From: Planctomycetota bacterium
GTDB taxonomy: Bacteria; Planctomycetota; Brocadiia; Brocadiales; Brocadiaceae
Direction of reading: 5' to 3'
DNA: 27,879 bases
Assembly (NCBI GenBank): GCA_023261465.1
Contig: JAHFOW010000009.1
Span: 1 to 27,879 of the forward strand
How positions within the stretch are numbered: position 1 is the first letter of the stretch; the number at the start of each line of letters is the position of its first letter. The position numbers and the translations under genes were made by a program. The notes beneath the pieces were generated by a model, which saw only the letters and a program-made list of their open reading frames with translations, searched no databases and was not told where the DNA came from. Shown here piece after piece: positions 1-9,100 of the stretch.

Positions 1-232
1 TCATTCGTATTTAAGATACTCATGAGATATGTCTGGACAGAGAAAATGATTTCTTTGTCAAAATCAAATTTCAATTGCTTAACCGGTTCCATACAAGCGA
101 TATCTTATTCAGACCCTGGTACAGATAAGAAAACAAGGCATGTTGTTACTATCAATATTGCAATACTATATATAAATTTGGATGCATTTTCAATAAAACT
201 CACAAATTAAACCGTTTAATCTGTACAAACTG

Positions 233-2050
233 TTATAGTGACAACAATCTCATAATGTCATTCCTCGTGGCATAAATAACCAAAGAAATAATAGCGGCAA
301 AGCCGATATAATGCGCTATGGAAAGCGCCCTCTGGCTTACAGGCGAACCCTTAATCCTCTCGATAGCCAAAAATAACAGGTGACCGCCATCCAGGACGGG
401 CACGGGCATAATATTTAAGAGCGCTAACTGGAGGCTCAGAATACCCAGAAAATACATAAGTTTCCCCATGCCTACCTTTGCAGACTCATACGACGCCTGG
501 GCAATAAGGATAAAGCCACCGACATTCTTGGTTGAAAGTCGCTGGGAGAAGAAGCCTTTAATGGTAAGATACAACCTTTGAACGTTAATAATCGCTTTTT
601 TTATACCTATAACACATGAACCAAAAAGACCATACTGTTTAACGAGCGTCTTCTCGCGAAACTTCAGCCCAATACTGCCTATGGCATTCTTTTCGTCTTT
701 TTGCGGTATAATGGTAGATACAAAACGCTTACCGTCACGCATCCACTCAACTACCATTGGTTTTCCCTGTCCCATGATAACTGTCTGAAGTAATGAGTTC
801 CAGTCCTTTGCCTCCTTTTCATTCAGAGCAGTAACTTTATCGCCCGGTTTTAAACCAACTTTTTCCGCAGGAAATCCATCGACTACAGAATCAATTATTA
901 ATCCATAAAAGGGGGAAAATCCACTCAGAAACGACGCTCTTTCTTTTGCATCCTTCAAAGTCACAGCAATAGAAGAAATCTGATCATTCCTTTTAATGGT
1001 AAAGGCGTATGTTTCAGATTCAGATTCAGATTCCAATACCAGTTTGCCTATTTCAGAAAATCCGGTTACAGGCTTTGCATTAACCTCTGTAATCTCATCG
1101 CCTTTCAAAAAACCTGCGTTCATGGCGAGACTATCGTTCCTAACGCCATCAATGCGGGCAGTCGCACAGGAAAGACCGAGCATCCAACGGCATGACTTGT
1201 ATGGGGTTATCTTGAGTTCTACCTCTCTTTTATCCCTTAAAACAACAACCGAAATTTCTTTGCCGGGATTCTGCATTTCTATCTCACGAAATTCATCTTC
1301 TGTGGAAATCCGTTTGCCATTTACAGCGACCACAATATCCTTAACCTGCAAACCAGCATCTCTTGCCGGGGAAACATTGTTTTCAAATGCAAATAGTTTG
1401 TCAACCTCCAGGCTGGTAGCAGGCGCAATCCCTATCCTTTGAATGCCATGTTCTGCATCATACGTGGGCATTACCGTGAAATCCAGAATCTTTCCATCCC
1501 GTTCTACTTTAATTGGCAATCCCGTGGTAGAAGTATTTAAGGCTATAATGGTAAAGAGGTCTTCAAAATCAATATCCCTGTTTCCATCGACCTCGACAAC
1601 CTTATCCCCCCTTTGTATTCCCGCTTCCCACGCAGGAGAACCCGGCATAACCTGGCCAACCTCCGGCGCTATAAAGGGAACGCCGATCTGAAAGGCAACA
1701 ATGAAGGCAATGAAGGCAAGAATAGCGTTAAGCCCCACGCCGGCAACAAGCACGGCAGCGCGCTGTCCAACACTCTTGGATGAAAACTCCCAGGAAGCTC
1801 CCGTTTTTTCTTCATCAGGGCCCTCGCCTGCAAGCTTTACATACCCTCCCAGGGGCACTAATGAAAGCCGGTATTCTGTTTCGCCCCATTTCTTTTTAAA
1901 AATAGCGGGACCGAATCCCAAAGAAAAGGCATATACCCTTACTCCTATTTTCTTCGCAACAAGGAAATGGCCAAGCTCATGGATAAAAATCAGCAATCCA
2001 ATCCCAATGATAACCTGTAAAACATTTGTTGAAACATCTACAAAAGGCAT
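233..2050 (-). CDS. rseP: Site-2 intramembrane metalloprotease (RseP/M50B family) with four PDZ-like repeats
   Basis: This is a membrane zinc protease of the RseP/RasP/YluC family, which cleaves membrane-spanning substrates such as anti-sigma factors. The zinc site HELGH is at residues 24-28 in the first membrane segment. The conserved third-ligand motif N-x-x-P-x-x-x-LDG is near residues 547-555 (D554) in the last part. A further membrane segment lies around 100-122. At 605 aa it is clearly longer than the roughly 450-aa E. coli RseP. The extra length is PDZ-like sequence: I see four repeats at about 128-200, 203-285, 290-368 and 378-452, each with the pattern AG(hydrophobic)xxGDxI/V. The start overlaps the end of dxr by 13 bases, so the two are translationally linked. 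The family assignment is certain; the substrate is unknown. Confidence 0.95.
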   Translation of the reverse strand: MPFVDVSTNVLQVIIGIGLLIFIHELGHFLVAKKIGVRVYAFSLGFGPAIFKKKWGETEYRLSLVPLGGYVKLAGEGPDEEKTGASWEFSSKSVGQRAAVLVAGVGLNAILAFIAFIVAFQIGVPFIAPEVGQVMPGSPAWEAGIQRGDKVVEVDGNRDIDFEDLFTIIALNTSTTGLPIKVERDGKILDFTVMPTYDAEHGIQRIGIAPATSLEVDKLFAFENNVSPARDAGLQVKDIVVAVNGKRISTEDEFREIEMQNPGKEISVVVLRDKREVELKITPYKSCRWMLGLSCATARIDGVRNDSLAMNAGFLKGDEITEVNAKPVTGFSEIGKLVLESESESETYAFTIKRNDQISSIAVTLKDAKERASFLSGFSPFYGLIIDSVVDGFPAEKVGLKPGDKVTALNEKEAKDWNSLLQTVIMGQGKPMVVEWMRDGKRFVSTIIPQKDEKNAIGSIGLKFREKTLVKQYGLFGSCVIGIKKAIINVQRLYLTIKGFFSQRLSTKNVGGFILIAQASYESAKVGMGKLMYFLGILSLQLALLNIMPVPVLDGGHLLFLAIERIKGSPVSQRALSIAHYIGFAAIISLVIYATRNDIMRLLSL

Positions 2051-3183
2051 TTTGTAATCTCCTGTCTTGCCCAGGAATCTGCAGCTAAAATATCCTCAAG
2101 GCAAGGGTTTTTAATAAAAAGATGATTGTTTATTACCTTTTCAACACTGGATGAAATTTCGGTAAATTTAATTTGACCATTCAGAAATGCCTGAACCGCA
2201 ACCTCATTCGCTGCATTGAGAGTTACTCCAACCGTGCCGCCTTCCTTTGCAGCCTGAAAACCCAACCTTAGCGCAGGGAATTTTTTCATGTCAGGCTTTT
2301 TAAAGGTAAGGCTTCCAATCTTTGACAAATCCAGATGTTGGACACTTAATGATTTTCGATCAGGATATGTTAATGCATACTGAATGGGCACCTTCATATC
2401 AGGCATACCCATCTGGGCAATTACCGACCCGTCACAAAATTCCACCATAGAATGAATGATTGATTGCGGATGGATTACCACATCGATCTGCTCTGTTTTC
2501 AAATCAAACAACCATCGCGCCTCAATTATCTCCAGCGCTTTATTCATCAGGGTAGCGGAATCAATGGTAATCTTTTGCCCCATCTGCCATGTAGGGTGCT
2601 TGAGCGCCTGAGCAGGCTTTACATCAGACAGCTTATCTTGAGGATAGTCATAAAAGGGGCCTCCCGACGCCGTAATAATAACACGCTTTATTTCATCGCG
2701 CCTGCCGGATTGAAGGGCTTGAAAGATAGCGCTGTGCTCGCTATCCACCGGCAAAATCTGGTCTTTTTTTGCCAACGACATCACAATATGCCCTGCCATT
2801 ACCAATGACTCCTTATTGGCGAGTGCGAGAGTTTTCCCCTGTTGTAATGTCGCAATAGCCGCCGGCAGACCAACGGCGCCCACAACGGCAGAAACCACAA
2901 TATCAACCTCGTCTCTTAAAACAAGTTCTTTCAGGCAATTATTTCCCGTGATGATTTCGAGCCGATTGTTTGAGAAGCGGTTTTTTAACTTTTTAACTAA
3001 TTCACCGTTATTCAGTGCAATATAGGCAGGCTGAAACTCATCGATTTGCTCAGAGAGGAGTTCCCATCGGGAATTTGCGGAGAGGCCAACAACCCGGAAT
3101 TCGTCCTTTAAATTTCGAACAACTTCAAGGGTGTTTTTACCTATAGAACCTGTGGAACCGAGGACAACAATATTTTTTATCAT
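2038..3183 (-). CDS. dxr: 1-deoxy-D-xylulose 5-phosphate reductoisomerase
   Basis: This enzyme (also called IspC) converts 1-deoxyxylulose 5-phosphate to 2-C-methylerythritol 4-phosphate with NADPH, the first committed step of the MEP isoprenoid pathway, in the cytoplasm. The N-terminal Rossmann motif GSTGSIG is at residues 9-15. ANKES is at 122-126. The metal-binding DSEHSA is at 147-152, giving D147 and E149 as ligands. A second catalytic segment, LNAANEVAV, lies toward the C-terminus. The length of 381 aa is close to the usual 390-400. The ATG overlaps the stop of ispG by one base (TAATG arrangement) and its stop lies inside the start of rseP, so ispG-dxr-rseP is one tightly coupled transcription unit. 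Confidence 0.97.
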   Translation of the reverse strand: MIKNIVVLGSTGSIGKNTLEVVRNLKDEFRVVGLSANSRWELLSEQIDEFQPAYIALNNGELVKKLKNRFSNNRLEIITGNNCLKELVLRDEVDIVVSAVVGAVGLPAAIATLQQGKTLALANKESLVMAGHIVMSLAKKDQILPVDSEHSAIFQALQSGRRDEIKRVIITASGGPFYDYPQDKLSDVKPAQALKHPTWQMGQKITIDSATLMNKALEIIEARWLFDLKTEQIDVVIHPQSIIHSMVEFCDGSVIAQMGMPDMKVPIQYALTYPDRKSLSVQHLDLSKIGSLTFKKPDMKKFPALRLGFQAAKEGGTVGVTLNAANEVAVQAFLNGQIKFTEISSSVEKVINNHLFIKNPCLEDILAADSWARQEITKCLL

Positions 3184-4235
3184 TATGACATGCGGGTAAT
3201 TTCTTCCAAAAGCTCATCAACCATGCGGTCTTCTGGTATCTTTCGAACCTTTTCTCCCTTTTTGAAGAGAAAGCCAAATCCTTTACCGCCAGCAATTCCA
3301 ATATCAACCTCACGTGCTTCTCCGGGTCCATTCACCACACAACCCATAATGGCTATCTGAAGATTTTTCTTATCAACCGGCAAACGCTGTCTCACCTTTT
3401 CAACAATATTCACAAGATCAATCTCGCAACGGCCACACGTAGGGCAGGAAATAAGCTCAGCACCCTGACGTTTGTAAAGACCCAACGCCTCAAGGATTTC
3501 ATAACCGGCCTTAACCTCCAGTTCGGGCGCGCCCGTGTAGGAAACACGCAAAGTATCGCCAATACCTTCCGAGAGTAATCCCCCTATGCCAATTGCTGAC
3601 TTAATCGTTGCAAGGCTTGGAGGTCCTGCGGCAGTAACACCCAGATGCAGGGGATAGTCACACAACGTAGCTATAGACCGATACGCAGCAAGGGTTGAAG
3701 GCACATCCGATGCCTTAAGAGATAACACAATATCTTTAAATCCCAGCGATTCAAAGTGTTCACAATAACGGAGGACGGTCTTAACCATTAATGACGTAAG
3801 TTCCTCATGATTGTCACCCTCACCACGAACAGAACCTGAATTAACCCCAATACGTATTGGAATACCCCTATCCTTTGCCGCCATAACCACCTCTTCTAAT
3901 TTACTTTTATCCTTCATATTACCAGGGTTAATCCGTATTTTATCCACACCCTGGGCAATGGCCTCCAGTGCAAGGTGGTGGCCAAAGTGTATATCCGCAA
4001 CCATCGGGATTTTTATCTGTCTTTTAATAATGCCGAGACACTTAGCGGAAACGATCGTGGGCACGGCAAGGCGAACTATATGACAGCCAGCCTCCTCCAA
4101 TTCCCTAATCTGCCGCACCGTGGCGTCTATATCCTCGGTATGGGTTTTTGTCATGGTTTGCACGGAAACCGGGTTATTTCCCCCGATAAGTACACCACCT
4201 ACATTAACGATTCGTGTTTTATGGCGTTGAAACAT
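3183..4235 (-). CDS. ispG: 4-hydroxy-3-methylbut-2-enyl diphosphate synthase (IspG/GcpE)
   Basis: This is the penultimate MEP-pathway enzyme. It reductively opens 2-C-methylerythritol 2,4-cyclodiphosphate using a [4Fe-4S] cluster. Cluster-ligand motifs are visible as CPTCGRCE (Cys264, Cys267) and GCVVNGPGEA (Cys299, Glu306), numbered from the ATG used here. The N-terminal TIM-barrel part begins with the family-typical R-K/H-T-R-x-V-x-V-GG segment. The frame can be extended three codons to a TTG at 4244. I prefer the ATG at 4235 because it places the family-typical motif at the expected distance, although neither start has a good ribosome binding site. The length of 350 aa is typical of the short bacterial form, with no large insert domain. 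First gene of the ispG-dxr-rseP unit. Confidence 0.96.
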   Translation of the reverse strand: MFQRHKTRIVNVGGVLIGGNNPVSVQTMTKTHTEDIDATVRQIRELEEAGCHIVRLAVPTIVSAKCLGIIKRQIKIPMVADIHFGHHLALEAIAQGVDKIRINPGNMKDKSKLEEVVMAAKDRGIPIRIGVNSGSVRGEGDNHEELTSLMVKTVLRYCEHFESLGFKDIVLSLKASDVPSTLAAYRSIATLCDYPLHLGVTAAGPPSLATIKSAIGIGGLLSEGIGDTLRVSYTGAPELEVKAGYEILEALGLYKRQGAELISCPTCGRCEIDLVNIVEKVRQRLPVDKKNLQIAIMGCVVNGPGEAREVDIGIAGGKGFGFLFKKGEKVRKIPEDRMVDELLEEITRMS

Positions 4236-4282
4236 ATATTCCAAACAATACGTGATTAATTGTAGTCAACATCAAAAAAATT

Positions 4283-4310
4283 ATCATAGCGAAAACTTTG
4301 CCTAAAACAA
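4283..4310 (-). promoter_or_regulatory. Candidate promoter for ispG-dxr-rseP
   Basis: Read on the minus strand, TTGTTT (4310-4305) is followed after 16 bases by TATGAT (4288-4283). The -10 box is a good match but the -35 box matches only half of the consensus. Transcription would begin about 40 bases before the ATG of ispG. This is the best candidate I see in the roughly 180-base gap upstream of ispG. It rests on pattern only. Confidence 0.35.
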
Positions 4311-4418
4311 TCTCATGAGAAAGAGTGCTTTACCCCGCTTGCAACGGCAATTGCTATGACAGCTTATCAAGACGTTTACTTTATATGATTAAATTAGAAA
4401 AATTTATTATATTCGCTA

Positions 4419-5171
4419 TTAAACAATTTTGTCAATTTTAAATTTATGAACAAACCCTTTAACACCTTCTTTTATCGTATCCCAGCGCTTCGTTTCAACC
4501 AATTTTGTACGCCAGTTCACAGAGAGAAGGCGGCACGCGGCAAGTTTCCGGGCTGTCGGGATATCTGAACGTCTGTTTTTCATAATCTCATAGGAATGCT
4601 CAACCGTCCACTGCGGATATGGACGTTCAAGGAGCACCACAGGAAGTCCCGTCTCAATGAATCCTTCTTTGAGCACCCTGAAATACCATCCGGTACGTCC
4701 GGTTTTGTCAACCTGGTCAGCTAAATCATCTCTTTGCCATCGGCGAGAAATCTTCCAGCATGGCCGTCGGGGCTGGGAAACCTGGAGGAGCACATCTCCA
4801 ATTGCATAGGTATCACCAATACATACGGTTTTTTCTGTCATTCCGACAATGGTAAGATTCTCCCCAAATCCACCATACGGTAAATCTGGAAGAGAAAGTT
4901 CCTTGAGCCAAACAGGATAATGGTCTGCTGAATATGCAAGCGCTGCCTTATCTGCACCGCCGTGATTTTCAAGATCGGCTTGATTGTCCCCGGAAAGATT
5001 GCAAATACCTACCCAAATCTTACCTGCCACCGGTTCCTTATAAAAACCGGTAAGACCTTGCCGGTTTTCATGTGCGGAAGGTGTTTTACTCTCAAAATAT
5101 TTTAATTTACATACCTGGACAGATATTATCCAGGGAAAATCTTTTTCAGTTATATTATTTATGCTTTCCAC
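4419..5171 (-). CDS. MOSC domain protein, YiiM-like
   Basis: MOSC domains occur at the C-terminus of molybdenum cofactor sulfurases and as stand-alone proteins of the YiiM type, which act on or with molybdopterin cofactor. The core is recognisable from NHGGADKA (69-76), the GGFGENL turn (100-106), and the segment around QPRRPCWK with the conserved Cys138. The last 60 residues resemble the small helical domain that follows MOSC in YiiM-like proteins. The start codon is GTG at 5171 with no clear ribosome binding site; no in-frame ATG lies near the start. The gene lies just beyond the NXR island, which encodes a large molybdoenzyme. A role in cofactor handling for NxrA is therefore attractive, but it is only an inference from position. 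Its own substrate cannot be read from the sequence. Confidence 0.85.
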   Translation of the reverse strand: MESINNITEKDFPWIISVQVCKLKYFESKTPSAHENRQGLTGFYKEPVAGKIWVGICNLSGDNQADLENHGGADKAALAYSADHYPVWLKELSLPDLPYGGFGENLTIVGMTEKTVCIGDTYAIGDVLLQVSQPRRPCWKISRRWQRDDLADQVDKTGRTGWYFRVLKEGFIETGLPVVLLERPYPQWTVEHSYEIMKNRRSDIPTARKLAACRLLSVNWRTKLVETKRWDTIKEGVKGFVHKFKIDKIV

Positions 5172-5226
5172 TTAAATTTTAGCAATAAGAATTGACAAGA
5201 AGGCGCTTATTTCCTTCTTTAATAAT

Positions 5227-5265
5227 AAAAAAAATTCCAGTGAGGTTTTTATCCCTCACTGGAAT
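5227..5265 (-). terminator. Strong intrinsic terminator after the island-closing cupredoxin gene
   Basis: A perfect 12-bp inverted repeat (5234-5245 with 5254-5265) encloses an 8-base loop. On the minus strand the hairpin is followed directly by eight T residues. It sits about 45 bases after the stop codon of the gene at 5312-6040 and separates it from the MOSC gene. Confidence 0.93.
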
Positions 5266-5311
5266 CAATAAAATTGAAATTGGTTTAATAACTTCAGAGC
5301 AACAGAAACTA

Positions 5312-6040
5312 TTATCTTCTTCTCTTCAAATCAAAATTCGCTGTTGCAGCCTTGCCACCCTCTACCGTAACTTCCTGACTTATTTCCTTGAGTTTTTCGT
5401 GCCAGGTTTTAACAACGTATTTTCCTGGTGGAACTCCTTCAATGGTATAATTCCCATCCTTATCGGTAACAGCAAAATAAGGATTTTCAAAGGTAACCGC
5501 AAAGCCAGCCATTTCGCTATGGACATTGCACAGTAATGGGGTTTCACCAACGACATCAAACGTCACCTCCTTAATAACGCCGGAAGGATATGTGCCTAAG
5601 TTGAACTGGAGCGCTGCGGTTGGCGGTGAAAATACGTTGTGGCGAACTGCATCACTGTTGGGAAAATCAGCAACTGTCCCTTTCTGTAATGCAACCACCC
5701 TGGGTACATAGGTAAGATTAATCTGATCGATTACTGCATGATCCGTTGGTGGGGCAAATTTGTTATCGCCAACCTTTTCAATAAATACAATAGCATCGGC
5801 ATTATTCCTCATCTTCTGACAGGTAACAACACCGGTTACGGAACCAGCATTTTCTACGGCAGGCACATTCTTGACTGCCTTTTTCAACTTTTGCTGCATC
5901 TCCTCAAGCTTCTTTTGCGCTGCAACGACCTCTTCAGGCGTCAATGCCTTTTTTTCTTCTGCCTGAGCCCAAACAACCGAATTACAGGTAAATGCCAGGC
6001 ATGATACAGCAATAATTCCGGAAATAAAATATTTTTTCAT
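5312..6040 (-). CDS. Exported cupredoxin with carboxypeptidase-regulatory-like domain (island-closing copy)
   Basis: This is a 242-aa exported protein with a predicted signal peptide (1-27, cleavage near VWAQA), then a short charged, probably coiled segment (36-58). The body is a plastocyanin-like domain. A type 1 (blue) copper site is visible as His134 in RHNVF plus Cys171, His174 and Met177 in the motif C-x2-H-x2-M. The C-terminal 55 residues (from NPYFAVTD at 186) form a carboxypeptidase-regulatory/transthyretin-like fold. The same architecture and linking motif recur in the gene at 22938-23675, so the two are paralogs bracketing the NXR island. Likely role: electron carrier or copper protein in the anammoxosome lumen or periplasm-like space. 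An AAGGAG ribosome binding site precedes the ATG. It is separated from nxrA by a terminator hairpin. Confidence 0.85.
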   Translation of the reverse strand: MKKYFISGIIAVSCLAFTCNSVVWAQAEEKKALTPEEVVAAQKKLEEMQQKLKKAVKNVPAVENAGSVTGVVTCQKMRNNADAIVFIEKVGDNKFAPPTDHAVIDQINLTYVPRVVALQKGTVADFPNSDAVRHNVFSPPTAALQFNLGTYPSGVIKEVTFDVVGETPLLCNVHSEMAGFAVTFENPYFAVTDKDGNYTIEGVPPGKYVVKTWHEKLKEISQEVTVEGGKAATANFDLKRRR

Positions 6041-6085
6041 AAATTTATTTCTCCTTTTATACGATTCTTAAAAATTCTAAAAACT

Positions 6086-6126
6086 AAGTGAGCTAACAAA
6101 TGCATAGAACATCTGTTAGCTCACTA
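6086..6126 (-). terminator. Terminator hairpin downstream of nxrA
   Basis: Arms 6087-6102 and 6110-6125 pair over 16 positions with one wobble, around a 7-base loop. On the minus strand the stem is followed by a T-rich run (TTAGTTTTTAG). It lies 18 bases after the nxrA stop and ends transcription of the nxr genes or attenuates read-through into the cupredoxin at 5312-6040. The T-run is interrupted, so termination may be partial. Confidence 0.8.
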
Positions 6127-6143
6127 TAAATAACATGTTAAAT

Positions 6144-9100
6144 CTAGGCTTTTTCGACCTTCACGAGCTCACCGTTAAGGTATTTCTTCATGAAATCGTT
6201 TTCATTACCCGTAGTGTAGCCTGTCTTTGCAGGATCCCATACACCCTTACCACCAATACCACCATCCTCCGCCTTGCTAATCTTTACCAGCGTCTCCTTT
6301 GGAACAGTATTGATACCATGGTTATCCGCCTCAAAGCCAAAGATAAACTTCATACCAATCTTGGCTTTATGGAACAGACTGTCAAGCTGATGCATCGGCA
6401 TTGACCAATCCCTGGTGAGACTCTGCTGAGAACCATAACGGAAGCTTGATTGATATCCGGTACCCGCTGACAACGCCCGGCCATCCGGTCTGGTTTCATG
6501 TGCTTTTACACTCCTTTCCGTTGCAATCCACGAAGAGTGTTTTATCATCAATACCCCGTAAGGATAGGATGAATTATACTTTGCCCTCAGCATAAGTCTG
6601 GCTACCTTATAAAATGGGTCGTTCGGTTTCCAACCTTCATACGGTCTATCAGCAGGATTTGCGTCAACATATACATAATCGCCATCTTCAATACCCAAGT
6701 CTTTCGCCGCATATGGGTTGATATTTACCTGATGCTCACCAACACCCGGCATCCTTTTATCCATTCTATAGGGATCACCAAAGTTGTTATTCCAGATAAA
6801 GTTCCAGTCTGTGACGGCCCACTGAGAGTGTACCGTGTGACGAGACTTTGGCGTTAAACAATAGAACTTATACCCCTTCTCCCAAAGGAAGTTCTTTGTT
6901 TGTTTTGTCTCAGCCCATGATTTCTTGATATTCCTGACGGTTCTGTCTTCCCAGTGCTCTGCATTCTCAGGAATTCCATAATCATCGGGACGAATATACG
7001 GATTGGTACTCACAATTACATTTGGTAAGTACTGGGTTGCTTCCGGCCCTTCACGATGAACAATAAAATTCTCGCCATACTCGATAATCTCTGATTCATC
7101 ATTATAAGCCTGCAACCTTCCCGTTGGTGTATAAAACGGTAAACTCTCGTGTACCTGTTCCCAGAACGGTTGTCTTGGATATGTCCTGTACATCAGAAGC
7201 GCAACGCCTGGTTCACCATACTTACCACTTATGATATCACCAAACGTGTAGCCTTTCATGGTAGTGCTGCCATCCAGCAACCTGTTGATATACACCTCTG
7301 GTCTGCCCTCTAAGGCAAACTTCCATACATCCTGGAATCGCATATCTCTGAGAAGTTCTCCAAGTTTAGCTCCCATACCGGCCAGGATCATTACATCGTC
7401 CTTAGAATCGTTGACAGGTCTAATTCCACCCTTCCAAATCTGAATAAACGGATTTGAGCATGAATTGGTCATTTCATGAGACTCAAATTCCATCCAGGAG
7501 TTAGCCGGAAACGCAAAATCAGCATACTCAATAGAGCCTGTCATTTCAATGTCAGTAGACATGATCTGCTCGATATTGGGGTTTACGTTTTTTAACATCT
7601 GGTATACATGCTTTGCATTGTTAACCAGGTTTACGTTCGTAAACCACATAATCTTGGTAGGCGTCGGCATGTGTGTTTTACCCGTGAAAACCTTACGACC
7701 ATATTTCGGCGTATTAACAATAAGAGGCCTTTCACTGTGGTTCCAGTAAGCAACCTCTTCATCATAGGCGCGGCCTTTTACCTTGAGATCCATTGCCGGG
7801 GCATCCGGGTCAAGATTTGGATTAAATACATCCTCAGCCACCCATCCATAGAATCCCGGACCGCTCCACTTGGAAGCCTGATAGTTTCCAGCCTTGTAGT
7901 TTCCAGCCCAGGTATGTGAACCAGAACCGGTATACCCGACGTTCCCCGTCAACATAAGAGGTAAATAGGTTGACCTGTTCATCAGTGTTGCATGGAAATA
8001 GTGATTGATACCTTCGCCGTAGTGAATAGCAACTGGTTTTATGGTAGCAATGTCATGCGCTAACCTTACAATAAGCTCCTTCGGTGAATTTGTCATTTCA
8101 ACGACAGAGTCAATATCATAGTCTTTCAGATGTATTTTATACATTTCGAAGAGGGGCATCACCTCAATCTCTTTCCCATCCACAGTCTTAACCTTAAATG
8201 TGCCATCGAGTACAGGGTCTATACCTTTGGCGGTCAACTTATCGCCAACATCGTCCCTGGTAATTGCCTTTGGACTGCTTGTTTTTGAATCCCAGACAAC
8301 AAAGTCACCTATTATTTCTCTCTGATCATCATGTAAACCGTGAATCTTATAGCTTGCGCCATGTGAAATGTCTTCTAATTTGTAATCAGGGAAGATATCA
8401 TTGGGTTTCAATCTTTTCAAGGTATCTGTCCTAACGAGCAATGGGAAATCGGTAAACTTCTTTACATAATCTGCATCATACAGCTTCTCGTCCATTAATA
8501 TTTTCGTCAGGCCCAGGAAAAGCGCGGTATCAGTATTACACTTTATCGGTATCCAGTAATCAGCTTTTTGTGAGGATGGGCTATATTCCGGAGTAATCAC
8601 GACAAGCTTTCCACCTCTTTCCATAACCTGTGTCAGCCAGTGTGCTTCAGGCATTTTGTTTTCGATAAGGTTCTTACCTGTCTGAATAACTAACTTAGAG
8701 AACCGGATATCGTTCATGTCAACGTCAGAAGCTTGTAGCCCGTGAGTAAACGGATGACCGGGCGCCTGGTCGCCATGCCATGTATAATTAGACCAATTTC
8801 TGCCACCCAGCGCCTTATCTGCGCCTACATTCCTATTATGGCTATCAACAAGCGCAAGTGAGTTATTAAACCGGTACATGCCATATTTCCCAATGACACC
8901 GAGCGCACCCATACCACCACGACCCTTGAATGTCCTTGTGCCGGCACCCTTCATGGGATCAACCATTTCTTTTGGATAACCCTGATCTAAAAGCTTCTTT
9001 GCGCCTTCATCACCACTGTATTTCTTTGTAATATGAATGATACCCTTTGAAGCATAGGTAAATGCCTCATCCCATGAAGCCCTTAAAAGTTCATCCTGAC

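Noticed and set aside
22..210. 62-codon open frame on the plus strand at the left edge
   Set aside because: AT-rich, no ribosome binding site, no recognisable protein features, and opposite to every real gene here.
1014..1034. Hexamer repeat GATTCA in rseP
   Set aside because: Only about three units inside a coding region, encoding alternating Glu and Ser. A minor length-variable tract, not a separate element.
996..2057. Three consecutive plus-strand open frames opposite rseP
   Set aside because: They mirror a well-conserved protease gene and show shadow-type composition rich in Ser, Thr and Pro.
3137..3331. Minus-strand 64-codon frame across the ispG-dxr junction
   Set aside because: It overlaps the coding ends of two certain genes in another frame.
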